In this document: one piece after another, positions 1-9,774 of the stretch
How positions within the stretch are numbered: position 1 is the stretch's first letter
How the letters are laid out: each line of letters starts with the position of its first letter
NCBI GenBank assembly: GCA_022510845.1
Contig: JAFLSR010000010.1
Location: forward strand, 1-64,000
Length of the DNA stretch: 64,000 nt
DNA from: Treponema sp.
GTDB lineage: Bacteria; Spirochaetota; Spirochaetia; Treponematales; Treponemataceae
Reading direction: 5' to 3'
The notes under the pieces: model-generated
What the model saw: the letters and a program-made list of their open reading frames with translations, nothing else
The model's database searches: none
What the model was told of the DNA's origin: nothing
Program-made: the position numbers and the translations under genes

Positions 1-112
1 CCCAGATGCTCTTTGCGGCGTTACCGCAAAAGAAAGGAGAAACTGTGCCCTGGGCGCGGATTCGGCAGTTATGCTCGGGCGGCAGCATAAAATGGTCTGC
101 CCATGCTAAGCG

Positions 113-189
113 CGAGTTTTCCGCAGGAAAACTCGGTAAGCAGCGCAACGCGCTGCGACACAAAATGCGCGAGTTTTCCGCAAGAACGC
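113..189 (-). repeat. Multi-hairpin element, partial copy (C, B, half C)
   Basis: CGAGTTTTCCGCAGGAAAACTCG; GCAGCGCAACGCGCTGC; GCGAGTTTTCCGC. Confidence 0.75.
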
Positions 190-225
190 AATTGACGGCT
201 CGGGCGATATATGTATAATGTAAAT

Positions 226-510
226 ATGATTTACGAATGGGACAACGCCAAGAATGAGCGTAACAAGGCGAACCATGACGGAATCGGCTTTGAATTCGCC
301 GTGCGCGTTTTCCTTGACGAGAAGCGAATTGAAAAATACGACTGGAAGCACTCCACTGGCACGGAAGACCGCTGGAACGTCATTGGCAAGGTGGACGGCA
401 TCCTTTTTGTTGTCTACACGGAGCGGAATGAGAACATCCGCATAATCTCGGCGCGGAAAGCGACCAAGGAGGAGACCGATGAATACTATGACGGTTATGA
501 CCTTAGATGA
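226..510 (+). CDS. brnT: BrnT-family type II toxin
   Basis: MIYEWDNAKNERNKANHDGIGFEFAVRVFLDEKR...DRWNVIGKVDGILFVVYTERNENIRIISARKATKEE matches the BrnT pattern; ATG at 226 chosen inside ORF 211..510. Confidence 0.88.
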   Translation: MIYEWDNAKNERNKANHDGIGFEFAVRVFLDEKRIEKYDWKHSTGTEDRWNVIGKVDGILFVVYTERNENIRIISARKATKEETDEYYDGYDLR

Positions 511-697
511 GCTGAAAAAACTTCCGCCCCTCACGGAGGAGGAAAAACAGACAATACACAACGCGAAGCCCACGCCCACGGACGACTGCCCCGCGATGAC
601 CGCCGAGGAACTTAAGGAATTCCGCCCATGGTACGCGAAGAACAAAACGCCCGTGACCATCAACCTTGACAGCGGCGCGTTCGAATATGGAACGTAA
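479..697 (+). CDS. BrnA-like antitoxin, C-terminally short
   Basis: Overlaps the brnT 3' end; ...EFRPWYAKNKTPVTINLDSGAFEYGT* resembles the region before and at the start of the BrnA RHH domain, then stops. Confidence 0.6.
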   Translation: MNTMTVMTLDELKKLPPLTEEEKQTIHNAKPTPTDDCPAMTAEELKEFRPWYAKNKTPVTINLDSGAFEYGT

Positions 698-700
698 AAT

Positions 701-1120
701 ATGATGCAAAGTGCGTTCGTCGTTTCTGTAAGCGACGACAATTCCCAAGCCCAAGTTCTCCCGATGATAACAGGAGCGTGTCTTTCCTGCAAGGAGCAAT
801 GCGCCCAACGCGGAACGCCGTTCACCGTGAGCAATGAAAAAAAATTTGAAATAAAAGAAGGAAGCATCGTAAGCATAACCACGTCGCCAAAAGCGGAAGC
901 AGTACAAAGCATCTTGTCGCTTTGCGCGCCGGTCCTGTGCGCCATAGCGGCCTTCTTTTTTGCTCCCCCCATCAGCATGGCGATTTTTCATCAAACCGCG
1001 ACAGAAGGCTTCAAGGCGGCGTGCGCGCTCGCAGGAATCATAATTCCCGCGACAATTGTTTTCGCGGTGAGCCGATTCAAAATCCGCCCGGCGCAGCCGT
1101 ACATCGAAAAGGTTCTTTGA
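701..1120 (+). CDS. RseC/MucC (SoxR-reducing) family membrane protein
   Basis: N-terminal Cys cluster CLSCKEQCAQRG, then a two-TM segment; overall RseC-like layout. Confidence 0.6.
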   Translation: MMQSAFVVSVSDDNSQAQVLPMITGACLSCKEQCAQRGTPFTVSNEKKFEIKEGSIVSITTSPKAEAVQSILSLCAPVLCAIAAFFFAPPISMAIFHQTATEGFKAACALAGIIIPATIVFAVSRFKIRPAQPYIEKVL

Positions 1121-1396
1121 ACCCCTAGCGCACATCGAACAAGCTGCAAACACAGGCAATCCCAAGTTCCCCGCCCCCACCCCAACAAACTTCGCCTTGC
1201 CGCGGACTTGATTTCCTCCCGCCTCAAAACTGACAAGCGACTTGCGAAAGACATCAACATTTTTCGTTTTTCTACTTGACATTTTTTTTGAAAAAATATA
1301 TAACTTTCTCATCACTTCAAAGGCGATGTGAACAGTTTTCTTTAAACAAAGAGAATTTTCCACATCGCCTTTTTTAATGTGCGCAAACTTCGGCTT

Positions 1397-1504
1397 CGAG
1401 TTTCCGCTTCGCCGAAACTCGTTCATCGACTGCCGTTTCTCACTTCGTTGCGAAACGGCGTTTCAGACAGAAAAGAAAGTTGAAACTTTCTTTTCTGTCT
1501 GAAA
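1397..1504 (-). repeat. Multi-hairpin element upstream of livJ (C-B-A on + strand)
   Basis: C 1397-1421, B 1432-1459, A 1461-1504 (21-bp arms), then AAGGAGG. Confidence 0.92.
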
Positions 1505-1519
1505 TTTAAGGAGGTGTTT

Positions 1520-2656
1520 ATGAAAAAAATCTCATTGGCGGCTTTGTCTTTCGTTTTGTTTCTTTGCGTGACAGGATGTTCGAAAAAAGCAGACGACAGC
1601 ATAAAAATCGGAGGCGTTTTCCCTCTGACAGGCGGTGTTTCGGTTTACGGCGTGGAATGCAAGAACGGAATCGATTTGGCGATTGAAGAAATCAATGCGG
1701 CTGGCGGAGTGAACGGAAAGATGCTCGTCCTCATCAGCGAAGATGACGAAGGAAACCCGGACAAAAGCGTGAATGCGTTCCAAAAACTCACCACGAAGGA
1801 CGACGTAAAAATCATAATCGGTTCGCTCACTTCGGGATGCACCAAGGCGATGACACAGCGCGCACAGGCGATGAAGGTCTTGCAGATTGCGCCTGCCGCC
1901 ACAGCCACTGACATCACCGAAGCCGGCAACTATATTTTCCGCGCTTGCTTCATCGACCCTTTCCAGGGAACTGTGGGCGGCAAATTTTCGATTGAAACCT
2001 TGGGCGCGAAAAAGGCGGCGATTCTCTACGACAGCGGAAACGACTATTCGGTCGGCTTGACCGAGAATTTCGAAAAGACATTCAGAGACTTAGGCGGAAA
2101 CATCGTGGCAAAGGAATCCTATGCCACGAACGACAAGGACTTCAACGCGCAGCTCACGAAGATAAAGAACGCCGCTCCGGATGTGCTCTATCTGCCCGAC
2201 TACTACGGCACTGTCGCCCTCATAGCGAAACAGGCCCGGGCGCAGGGAATCGACATTCCGCTTGTAGGCGCGGACGGATGGGACGGACTCACAGCGAACG
2301 CGGGCGAAGAGGTTTTGAACGGATACTATTCAAACCACTATGCCGCAGACTCGGACAGCCCGGCGGTGCAAAAATTTGTCGGCGCATTCCGCGACAAATA
2401 CCGCAAAGACCCGAATTCGTTCGCGGCTTTGGGATATGATTCAGTGTATTTGCTCCGCGATTCGATTGCGAAGGCGGGAACAGCCGACGCTTCTGCGGTG
2501 CGCGATGCCCTCGAAAACATTGACGGCGACTATGTTACGGGACGCCTTCGCTTTGACGAAAAGCGCAATCCTATAAAGGCTGCTGTCATGCTTCAAATGA
2601 TTCTTGACGCGAATGAAAATTTGACCGTAGCGTATAGGACTACAGTAAATCCGTAA
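1520..2656 (+). CDS. livJ: Branched-chain amino acid ABC transporter substrate-binding lipoprotein
   Basis: Lipobox LCVTGC, KIGGVFPLTGGVSVYGVECKNGIDLAIEEINAAGGVNG; AAGGAGG RBS; followed by LIV permeases. Confidence 0.93.
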   Translation: MKKISLAALSFVLFLCVTGCSKKADDSIKIGGVFPLTGGVSVYGVECKNGIDLAIEEINAAGGVNGKMLVLISEDDEGNPDKSVNAFQKLTTKDDVKIIIGSLTSGCTKAMTQRAQAMKVLQIAPAATATDITEAGNYIFRACFIDPFQGTVGGKFSIETLGAKKAAILYDSGNDYSVGLTENFEKTFRDLGGNIVAKESYATNDKDFNAQLTKIKNAAPDVLYLPDYYGTVALIAKQARAQGIDIPLVGADGWDGLTANAGEEVLNGYYSNHYAADSDSPAVQKFVGAFRDKYRKDPNSFAALGYDSVYLLRDSIAKAGTADASAVRDALENIDGDYVTGRLRFDEKRNPIKAAVMLQMILDANENLTVAYRTTVNP

Positions 2657-2687
2657 GCCGAAACAAATTGCAAATGTTGCGAATTGC

Positions 2688-2720
2688 AAAAGGCGCGGAA
2701 AACCCGCGCCTTTTGTTTTA
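2688..2720 (+). terminator. GC-rich stem-loop with U-rich tail between livJ and livH (attenuator-like)
   Basis: AAAAGGCGCGG-aaaac-CCGCGCCTTTTGTTTT. Confidence 0.8.
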
Positions 2721-2809
2721 AATGGCTGAGTGCTTGAATCGTTGTATAATGCTGGCTTGTCAAACTCGCCAAAAAATTTTATAATCAGTTTCATAATTCC
2801 GGAGGAGAT

Positions 2810-3709
2810 GTGAACGCAACCTCTTTATTTTTTCAGCAATTCATAAACGGATTCTCGTTGGGCAGCATATACGCTTTGATCGCGCTCGGCTACACGATGG
2901 TTTACGGAATCGTGACGCTCATAAATTTCGCGCACGGCGACATAATGATGATTGGCGCGTATGCGGGCTATTTTGTGCTTGCCGCTTTCGGAGCGAGCGT
3001 GCCGAGTTTCGCGCTGGCGTTTTTCGTGGCGATGCTTTTTTGCGGAATTTTGGGAGTCGCCATCGAACGCCTTGCATACCGCCCGCTCAGAAATGCCCCG
3101 CGCCTCAACTCGCTGATTACGGCGATTGCGGTGGAATTGATTTTGCAGAATTTGATGCGCGTGATTCCATTCGCAGGCCCTGATCCGCGCCAATTCATCA
3201 CGCCGAATATGGGAGTGATTCAGTTCGGACAATTTTCGATTGCGGGAATAAAATTTTTCGTCATAATCGTGAGCGTCGTTCTGATGCTCGCGCTTCACAT
3301 TTTGGTGAACCACACGAAGACGGGAAAGGCGATGCGCTCGGTGAGTTTTGATTCGGCGGCTTCGAGTTTGATGGGAATCAACGTGAATCGGACGATTGCC
3401 ACGACTTTCGCGATTGGTTCGGTGCTGGCGGGCGCGGGCGGCGTTTTGTACGCGAGCGCGTATCCGCAAATCGACCCGATGATGGGATATATGCCGGGGC
3501 TAAAGGCGTTCGTCGCGGCGGTTCTCGGCGGAATCGGCTCAATTCCCGGAGCGATGATTGGCGGAATAATTTTGGGCATCGCGGAAACCATGACCAAAGG
3601 CTACGGCCCGAGCCAGTATGCGGACGCGATTTCGTTCGGCATTTTGATTTTGATTTTGCTTGTGCGCCCGACCGGACTTTTGGGAAAGAAGCGGGTCATA
3701 AAAGTTTAA
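2810..3709 (+). CDS. livH: LIV permease
   Basis: FINGFSLGSIYALIALGYTMVYGIVTLINFAHGDIMMIGAY; GGAGG RBS, GTG start. Confidence 0.95.
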   Translation: MNATSLFFQQFINGFSLGSIYALIALGYTMVYGIVTLINFAHGDIMMIGAYAGYFVLAAFGASVPSFALAFFVAMLFCGILGVAIERLAYRPLRNAPRLNSLITAIAVELILQNLMRVIPFAGPDPRQFITPNMGVIQFGQFSIAGIKFFVIIVSVVLMLALHILVNHTKTGKAMRSVSFDSAASSLMGINVNRTIATTFAIGSVLAGAGGVLYASAYPQIDPMMGYMPGLKAFVAAVLGGIGSIPGAMIGGIILGIAETMTKGYGPSQYADAISFGILILILLVRPTGLLGKKRVIKV

Positions 3710-3803
3710 AACACTCGCTGGTACGGCGCGTGTTAGAGCCGAGTTTTTGCTTGCAACAAAACTCGGTTGTTGATGGCAGTTTTTCGTCCTGTTGCGGAAC
3801 TGC
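3710..3803 (-). repeat. Multi-hairpin element in the livH-livM gap (D-C-B)
   Basis: D 3710-3734, C 3739-3766, B 3776-3803. Confidence 0.85.
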
Positions 3804-3826
3804 GTTATAAAGATTTTGGAATTTGT

Positions 3827-4810
3827 ATGAACAAGGATTTTAGGAACACGCTGATTCTTTTTTCGCTCGGGATTCTCGCCGTGGCAATTCCGACCGCATT
3901 GATTGCGATTGGAGTTCTCAACGCTTACACGGCGCAGATTTTCACGCTCGCCGGAATCAACGCGATAATGGCTTTGAGCGTGAACATAATCTGCGGAATC
4001 ACAGGGCAACTTTCTTTGGGACAGGCGGGCTTTATGGCAATCGGCGGCTATGCCACGATTTTGCTTTGCCAGAACGCGCACCTTCCGCTTCCGCTCGCGA
4101 TAATTCTTGCCGCGCTGATTACGGCGTTCTTTGGATTTTTGATTGGATTTCCGACGCTCAGGCTTGAAGGCGACTACCTCGCCATCGTCACGCTTGCGTT
4201 CGGCGAAATAATTCGCGTGGTGCTCGTCAATCTCAAGCAATGGACTGGCGGTCCGAATGGAATTCAGTTCAACACGATTATGGTGTTCAATTCGGCCGTG
4301 GCGTTCGCGGCGATAACTGGAAGCCTTGTGCTGCTGGTCGCGCTTGTTCAGAATTTCATCCGTTCAAGTTATGGCCGCGCGATTCTTGCCGTGCGCGAAG
4401 ACGAGATTGCCGCAGCCTCTAGCGGCATCGTCGTGTTCCGCTACAAAATGGCGGGATTTGTAATCGCGTCGTTCGTGGCAGGAGTGGGCGGCGCGCTCTA
4501 TGTCTGCCTAATCGGATTCATAAAGCCGGATCAGGCGGGGTTCACCAAAAGCATCGACTATTTGATTTTCGTCGTACTTGGCGGAATGGGTTCTACGACA
4601 GGAAGCGTGCTCGCTTCTTATGTGCTCACATACTTGCAGGAATTCTTGCGCTTCCTGCAAAACTACAGGCTGCTTTTTTATCCTGTCGTTCTCATCGTAG
4701 TGATGATTTTCCGTCCGCAGGGATTGCTCGGAACAAAGGAAGTTTCGTTCGTGCGCGCGTGGGAAAAGGCCGTGGAATTTGTGAGGAAGAAAAAAGCGTC
4801 TGCAAAATGA
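3827..4810 (+). CDS. livM: LIV permease
   Basis: GITGQLSLGQAGFMAIGGYATILL...RLEGDYLAIVTLAFGEIIRVV; internal ATG at 3827 is the plausible start. Confidence 0.92.
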   Translation: MNKDFRNTLILFSLGILAVAIPTALIAIGVLNAYTAQIFTLAGINAIMALSVNIICGITGQLSLGQAGFMAIGGYATILLCQNAHLPLPLAIILAALITAFFGFLIGFPTLRLEGDYLAIVTLAFGEIIRVVLVNLKQWTGGPNGIQFNTIMVFNSAVAFAAITGSLVLLVALVQNFIRSSYGRAILAVREDEIAAASSGIVVFRYKMAGFVIASFVAGVGGALYVCLIGFIKPDQAGFTKSIDYLIFVVLGGMGSTTGSVLASYVLTYLQEFLRFLQNYRLLFYPVVLIVVMIFRPQGLLGTKEVSFVRAWEKAVEFVRKKKASAK

Positions 4811-4833
4811 CGATTGCGGAACATTTTTAATGC

Positions 4834-4892
4834 CGAGTTTTCGCTTTATAGTTTTTGCGAAAACTCGATTGTTTATTGCCCGCTCACGCGGG
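4834..4892 (-). repeat. Multi-hairpin element in the livM-livG gap (C-B)
   Basis: C CGAGTTTTCGC...GCGAAAACTCG; short B CCCGCTCACGCGGG. Confidence 0.8.
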
Positions 4893-4930
4893 ATAATTTT
4901 GCCGACAAGGTTTGCAATTTGGAGAAAATT

Positions 4931-5713
4931 ATGCATAGAGAAATGGTGCTTCAAGCCAACAATGTCTCGATAACTTTCGGCGGACTTCGCGCCGTAAACG
5001 AATTCAACTGCGAACTTTTTTCAGGCGAACTTGTCGGACTTATCGGACCGAACGGCGCGGGCAAAACCACAGTGTTCAATATGCTGAGCGGCATCTATTC
5101 CCCCACCGAAGGCGAGATAAATTTTTGGGACAAAAACGGCAAGGTGCGCGTGGTGAACAAACTCAATCCGGCAGGTCATTGCAGAATCGGGATTGCGCGC
5201 ACTTTCCAGAACATCCGCCTTTTTTCGGCTCTGTCCGTTGCCGACAACGTGAAAATCGCGCTGCACAATTCGCGCCACGCAAATCCGCTCGACGTGATTT
5301 TTCGCCTTTCCAAATTCAGGCAGGACGAGAAATGGATGCAGGAAAAATCCGAGCAACTCCTTTCGATTTTCAAAATCGATTCAAAAAAGGACGAGCTTGC
5401 GAAGAACCTGCCTTACGGCGAACAGCGAAAGTTGGAAATTGCGCGTGCGCTTGCCTCATCCCCGAAGCTTCTTTTGCTTGACGAGCCTGCGGCGGGAATG
5501 AACGGACAGGAAACCGAAGACTTGATGAATCTCATCGCGTTCATCAGGAAAGAATTCAATCTGACGATTCTCCTCATCGAGCACGATATGCGCCTTGTGA
5601 TGGGAATCTGCGAACGAATTATGGTTCTGGATTACGGCAAAAAAATCGCGCAGGGCACGCCCGATGAAATCAAGCAAGATCCGCAGGTGATAAAAGCGTA
5701 TTTGGGGAATTGA
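4931..5713 (+). CDS. livG: LIV ABC ATPase
   Basis: Walker [47 protein letters not shown] before ATG 4931. Confidence 0.94.
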   Translation: MHREMVLQANNVSITFGGLRAVNEFNCELFSGELVGLIGPNGAGKTTVFNMLSGIYSPTEGEINFWDKNGKVRVVNKLNPAGHCRIGIARTFQNIRLFSALSVADNVKIALHNSRHANPLDVIFRLSKFRQDEKWMQEKSEQLLSIFKIDSKKDELAKNLPYGEQRKLEIARALASSPKLLLLDEPAAGMNGQETEDLMNLIAFIRKEFNLTILLIEHDMRLVMGICERIMVLDYGKKIAQGTPDEIKQDPQVIKAYLGN

Positions 5714-5750
5714 CTTTTTGAAAGTCCGATTTAAATTTTATTGAGGAAAT

Positions 5751-5879
5751 ATCAAAATCGTCCGCTGAAATGGCGCGGCCGATTTTGATTTCGAGTTTTC
5801 TTTGAAAACTCGCTTATTGTACTGCCCGCTCGCGCGGACTAAGTTGAATTTGTAAAAACTTCAGTTTTTACAAATTCAA
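5751..5879 (-). repeat. Multi-hairpin element in the livG-livF gap (D-C-B-A)
   Basis: D 5751-5789, C 5792-5812, B 5825-5837, A 5844-5879. Confidence 0.92.
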
Positions 5880-5897
5880 GTTTTTTAGAGGAAAATT

Positions 5898-6602
5898 ATG
5901 CTGCAAGTTGAAAATTTGGAAGTTTCTTACGGCGCAATCAATGCGCTTCGCAACGTCAGTTTTCATGTCGAGCAAGGCGAAATAATTTCTCTGATTGGCT
6001 CAAACGGCGCGGGCAAAACCACCGCGCTTCACGCCATCTCCAACATCATAAAGAAACGCGCGGGAAAAATTATTTTCCAAGGCGAGGACATCACTCACCT
6101 TGCGCCCGACATGATTGTCCGAAAAAAATTGATTCAAGTGCCAGAAGGCCGCCGCATTTTTCTGAATCTTTCTGTCCGCGACAATTTGGAAATGGGGGCA
6201 TTCACGCGCAACGACAAGGACGGAATCAGGCGCGATATGCAAAAAGTTTTCGAACTTTTTCCGCGCCTCAAAGAGCGCGTGAGCCAAATTTCCGGAACGC
6301 TTTCCGGCGGCGAACTTCAAATGCTCGCGATGGGGCGCGCGCTCATGGCGGAACCAAAACTGCTTTTGCTCGACGAGCCGAGCATGGGACTTGCGCCGAT
6401 TCTCGTGGATGAAATTTTTGAAATCGTGCAAAAAATCAACGAGGCGGGAACTACGGTTTTGCTCGTGGAACAAAACGCATTCAAGGCGCTTTCGATTTCG
6501 AACCGCGCGTATGTTTTGGAAACGGGAGAAATTTCCAAAGAAGGCCTTGCTTCGGATTTGGCAAATGACCCCGCCGTAAAAGAAGCCTATTTGGGCGGAT
6601 GA
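5898..6602 (+). CDS. livF: LIV ABC ATPase
   Basis: [42 protein letters not shown]. Confidence 0.95.
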   Translation: MLQVENLEVSYGAINALRNVSFHVEQGEIISLIGSNGAGKTTALHAISNIIKKRAGKIIFQGEDITHLAPDMIVRKKLIQVPEGRRIFLNLSVRDNLEMGAFTRNDKDGIRRDMQKVFELFPRLKERVSQISGTLSGGELQMLAMGRALMAEPKLLLLDEPSMGLAPILVDEIFEIVQKINEAGTTVLLVEQNAFKALSISNRAYVLETGEISKEGLASDLANDPAVKEAYLGG

Positions 6603-6622
6603 TTTTTGCGCAAAATTTCAAT

Positions 6623-6651
6623 TTGAGTTTTTCGCGAAGTCGTGATATAAT
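6623..6651 (+). promoter_or_regulatory. Sigma70-like promoter for the CBS/ACT gene
   Basis: TTGAGT-N17-TATAAT. Confidence 0.65.
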
Positions 6652-6721
6652 ATTTGCGGACAAACGCGCATTGCTATTTACAATGAGTTCGCAAGCAACG
6701 CGCACTTTTTTGGAGGTGAAA

Positions 6722-7363
6722 ATGATTGTAAAAGATGTAATGAAAAAGAATGTGATTTCCGTCGAGCCGGAAACCAGCGTCACCGAAGCAAAAGAATTGA
6801 TGAACAAAAACAACATCAGCAAACTGCCCGTAATCAAAGGCGGAAAACTCGTCGGCATAATCACCAAAAACGATTTGCTCCAGGCGGGCCCCTCCCTTGC
6901 TACGACGCTCGATATGTACGAGATAAGTTACTTGCTCTCCAAACTCAACGTCAAAAAAATTATGACAAAGGATGTCATAACAGCGTCGCCCGATGACGTT
7001 GTGGAAGACGCCGCGCGCGTGATGGTGGAAAAACAGATTGGCTGCCTTCCCGTCGTGCGAAACGGAGTTGCAGTCGGCATCATCACCGAAAACGATTTGT
7101 TCCGCCTTTTCACGGATATGTTCAGCGGCGCGGAAAAAGGAATCCGAGCCACGCTTGTGTTCGATGACACGCCTGGACAGATGGCGCGGGTCGCAGAAAA
7201 AATCGCGGAGCAAAACGGAAACATAATCAGCGCGGTCACAAGCGAACTTCCCACAAAATCCAAACGGCTTCTCACGCTCAAAGTGGCAGGCATCACCATG
7301 CCGAAACTGAAAAAGATTTTTTCGGATTTGAAAATCCAAGTCGAGGACATTCGGAATATTTAA
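6722..7363 (+). CDS. CBS-pair plus ACT-like domain protein (AcuB-like)
   Basis: MIVKDVMKKNVISVEPETSVTEAKELMNKNNISKLPV ... second CBS ... C-terminal ACT-like VFDDTPGQMARVAEKIAEQNGNI. Confidence 0.85.
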   Translation: MIVKDVMKKNVISVEPETSVTEAKELMNKNNISKLPVIKGGKLVGIITKNDLLQAGPSLATTLDMYEISYLLSKLNVKKIMTKDVITASPDDVVEDAARVMVEKQIGCLPVVRNGVAVGIITENDLFRLFTDMFSGAEKGIRATLVFDDTPGQMARVAEKIAEQNGNIISAVTSELPTKSKRLLTLKVAGITMPKLKKIFSDLKIQVEDIRNI

Positions 7364-7433
7364 CAGTGAAGAAACAGCAGTTTTCTAACCGTTAAAAAAA
7401 CGATTCTGCACAAGCAACATAATTTTTTCTATA

Positions 7434-7553
7434 GGAGGGGAAAGCCTTCCCCTCGGCTACAATGTGCGCGACATTGTTTTTGCGCAGCATTTCCGCCTAC
7501 CCCTTCTGCCGCAAGCCCATGGCTTGCTATCGAGTTCCGCTTAACGAAACTCG
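7434..7553. repeat. Degenerate hairpin cluster
   Basis: GGAGGGGAAAGCCTTCCCCTC; ACAATGTGCGCGACATTGT; GCAAGCCCATGGCTTGC; CGAGTTCCGCTTAACGAAACTCG. Confidence 0.65.
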
Positions 7554-7665
7554 CGCCAATGCCCGCGCCCTACTCCACTCCGCAAACTAATTTTCAAAAT
7601 TTTGGGCGTGGCAAAATTTGCACCTTGCTATTTAAATTTTTTTAAAACTGTGTTATCTTATAACT

Positions 7666-9129
7666 ATGCAGGTTTTTGAAAATTTTGCCGTGGACGATTT
7701 TTTGCGTTCGTGTGACAAACCTTTCACTCTCAAAGACTTTACGCGACAAATGAGGGAAAAGGGCTTCAATTTGAATCAAGACGAAAGCGACGCTTACTTG
7801 GCGGAAAGCCCCTATGTCTTTCAAGTTGAATCCGGCGAATTCCTCACGCGGGCTGCGGCGTTTACAGGAAAATATTTCAGTTTCACGCTCACTCAAGAAG
7901 AAATCAAAAACAAGATGTTCATTCCAGGACACCGCTTTATGCCCTTTGTCGATGAGATGCAAAATCCCGCTTCGTTCACGTTCGTTTATGACCACAAAAC
8001 GCTTGCTTCCAAAATCGGCGAATTCCGCAAAGAAACCGTGCTCGACCTGTATCGGCTTTTCGGCGAAGAATACGAAGTGCAGTACATCGCTTCCGACCCC
8101 GCGCTTGCGGACTTGGATTTGGCGGCGGTGGATTTTGAACTTCCTTCGCGCGTAAAAATCACGGGCTGCGACATTTCACATTTTATCGAAACCATCGGAC
8201 TTACAGTAGGCGACCGCATCTTGTGCCGCGTGATAAACTGGGACAAAGGCATCATCGAAATAGAGCCGATTCACAGGGAGCGAGAAAACAATTCCGGCGC
8301 GATTCAGATACAAGACAGCGACCGCGAGAGAATTCTTTGGTGCGAAAAATTCGAAAAGTCACTCATAAAAATAATCGAAACCGAAGGGCCTTGCTCCACC
8401 ATCGAAGAGCAACTGGCGTTCACATTTTTCGACAACATAGAAACGCTCTGCACCAAAAACTGCGATTCCGTGGAAAATTTTTTGGCGCATTCCAAAAAAA
8501 TCGGCTTGGAACTTTTCGGCGTGGAAACAAGGCTTTGGTACAAAAATCAAATCGTTCCGGCAGTCGGCTCTTGGAACGGAAGCGAAATGGAAAAGGACCC
8601 GGGCGAACTTCAAAACCTCACGTTCAAAATTCCAGAATATGTCTTGGACAGCTATCTCAAAGATTTTGAATACGGCAAGGAAAAGGATTTGTCTGTTTTG
8701 ATGAAGAGGATGTTCCCTGCGAATTTCGTGCTTACGAACGAAGAAAAAAAATATGTATTCTTGCACATTGCGGAAAGACATGCTATAATAAAAAATGGAT
8801 ACAATTATTTTGCGGACTATCCTGTGGGCGCGATTCGCAAATACGCGCTTTCGCTTTATTCGCTTGTGAGCGCGCTTGTCTACGATGTAGAAACTTCGAA
8901 CGCGCAGTTCAACCAATTTCCGCAACAGGAATTGGTGATACTTTCGCAGCTTTTCACGCATATCAACAGGATTTTGGAATCGATAAATTCCAATCCCGAT
9001 GCGGCCGTGGAAGACGCTACGACTCTTGAACTTTCAATCGAAGGAATGGAATGCAATTACTACGACATCGTTGACGCGATTCGTTATGTAGTGGAAAAAC
9101 AGCGGCGCAACGATTTTAAGGTCATCTGA
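7666..9129 (+). CDS. Uncharacterised protein, 487 aa
   Basis: Long ORF with neighbours in the same direction; no family recognised. Confidence 0.75.
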   Translation: MQVFENFAVDDFLRSCDKPFTLKDFTRQMREKGFNLNQDESDAYLAESPYVFQVESGEFLTRAAAFTGKYFSFTLTQEEIKNKMFIPGHRFMPFVDEMQNPASFTFVYDHKTLASKIGEFRKETVLDLYRLFGEEYEVQYIASDPALADLDLAAVDFELPSRVKITGCDISHFIETIGLTVGDRILCRVINWDKGIIEIEPIHRERENNSGAIQIQDSDRERILWCEKFEKSLIKIIETEGPCSTIEEQLAFTFFDNIETLCTKNCDSVENFLAHSKKIGLELFGVETRLWYKNQIVPAVGSWNGSEMEKDPGELQNLTFKIPEYVLDSYLKDFEYGKEKDLSVLMKRMFPANFVLTNEEKKYVFLHIAERHAIIKNGYNYFADYPVGAIRKYALSLYSLVSALVYDVETSNAQFNQFPQQELVILSQLFTHINRILESINSNPDAAVEDATTLELSIEGMECNYYDIVDAIRYVVEKQRRNDFKVI

Positions 9130-9165
9130 ATTTTCTTGTGGACTTAATTTTTAAGGAGGGGGAAA

Positions 9166-9615
9166 ATGGAAATCTCACAAATGTTCAAGCGCGGCGGCGT
9201 GATGAACGACATTGACGCAAAAGATATTTTTGAAGTGTACAAGCAGATTTGTCCGAAAATGCATTTGCCGGATTCGCTGACGGCGGAACAGTTGTACGAA
9301 GCGCTTTGCCGACGAGAAAAAGTTATGAGCACCGCGGTGGGGCGTGGAATCGCGCTTCCGCATTGCCGCGACATCATTCTCAAAGATGACGAAAGTCAGC
9401 AGATTACCGTAGTCTATTTGAAAAATCCAATTGACATGAACGCGCCAGACGTAAAAAAAGTTTCGGTGCTTTTTGTGCTTTTGACAAGCAATCCGCAGAC
9501 GCATTTGCAGACGCTTTCAACTTTGGCAAGGCTTTTCAAAAACGACAACTTTATGAATTTATTGAGAAATCGTGCCGGCGCGGAAGAACTTGCCAACGAA
9601 GCGCGAGGTATGTGA
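9166..9615 (+). CDS. PTS EIIA type-2 (fructose/nitrogen) domain protein
   Basis: MSTAVGRGIALPHCRDIILKDD: EIIA phospho-His motif; RBS GGAGGGGG. Confidence 0.85.
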   Translation: MEISQMFKRGGVMNDIDAKDIFEVYKQICPKMHLPDSLTAEQLYEALCRREKVMSTAVGRGIALPHCRDIILKDDESQQITVVYLKNPIDMNAPDVKKVSVLFVLLTSNPQTHLQTLSTLARLFKNDNFMNLLRNRAGAEELANEARGM

Positions 9616-9774
9616 ATCTCCGCGGCTTGCGATAAATGCGAGCAGGCGAACAAGCACGAATTCGGCAAACAGGGTTTTCCCTTGCCGCAAAATTGCTTTA
9701 TAATTGTTCAAAAGTTTCAACTTTATGAACAGTCATAAATTGAAGGATGCATTTTAATTTCACAGGAGTTTTTT

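Noticed and set aside
106-978. 290-aa minus-strand ORF at the window start
   Set aside because: Overlaps brnT, brnA and rseC on the opposite strand and runs through repeat hairpins; no recognisable domain
1397-1504. Simple rho-independent terminators as an explanation for the hairpin elements
   Set aside because: Several stem-loops in fixed order with conserved loops, often just before an RBS and inside an operon; mostly no poly-U tail after the stems
1514-1520. GTG at 1514 as livJ start
   Set aside because: It overlaps the SD; ATG 1520 gives a proper lipoprotein signal peptide
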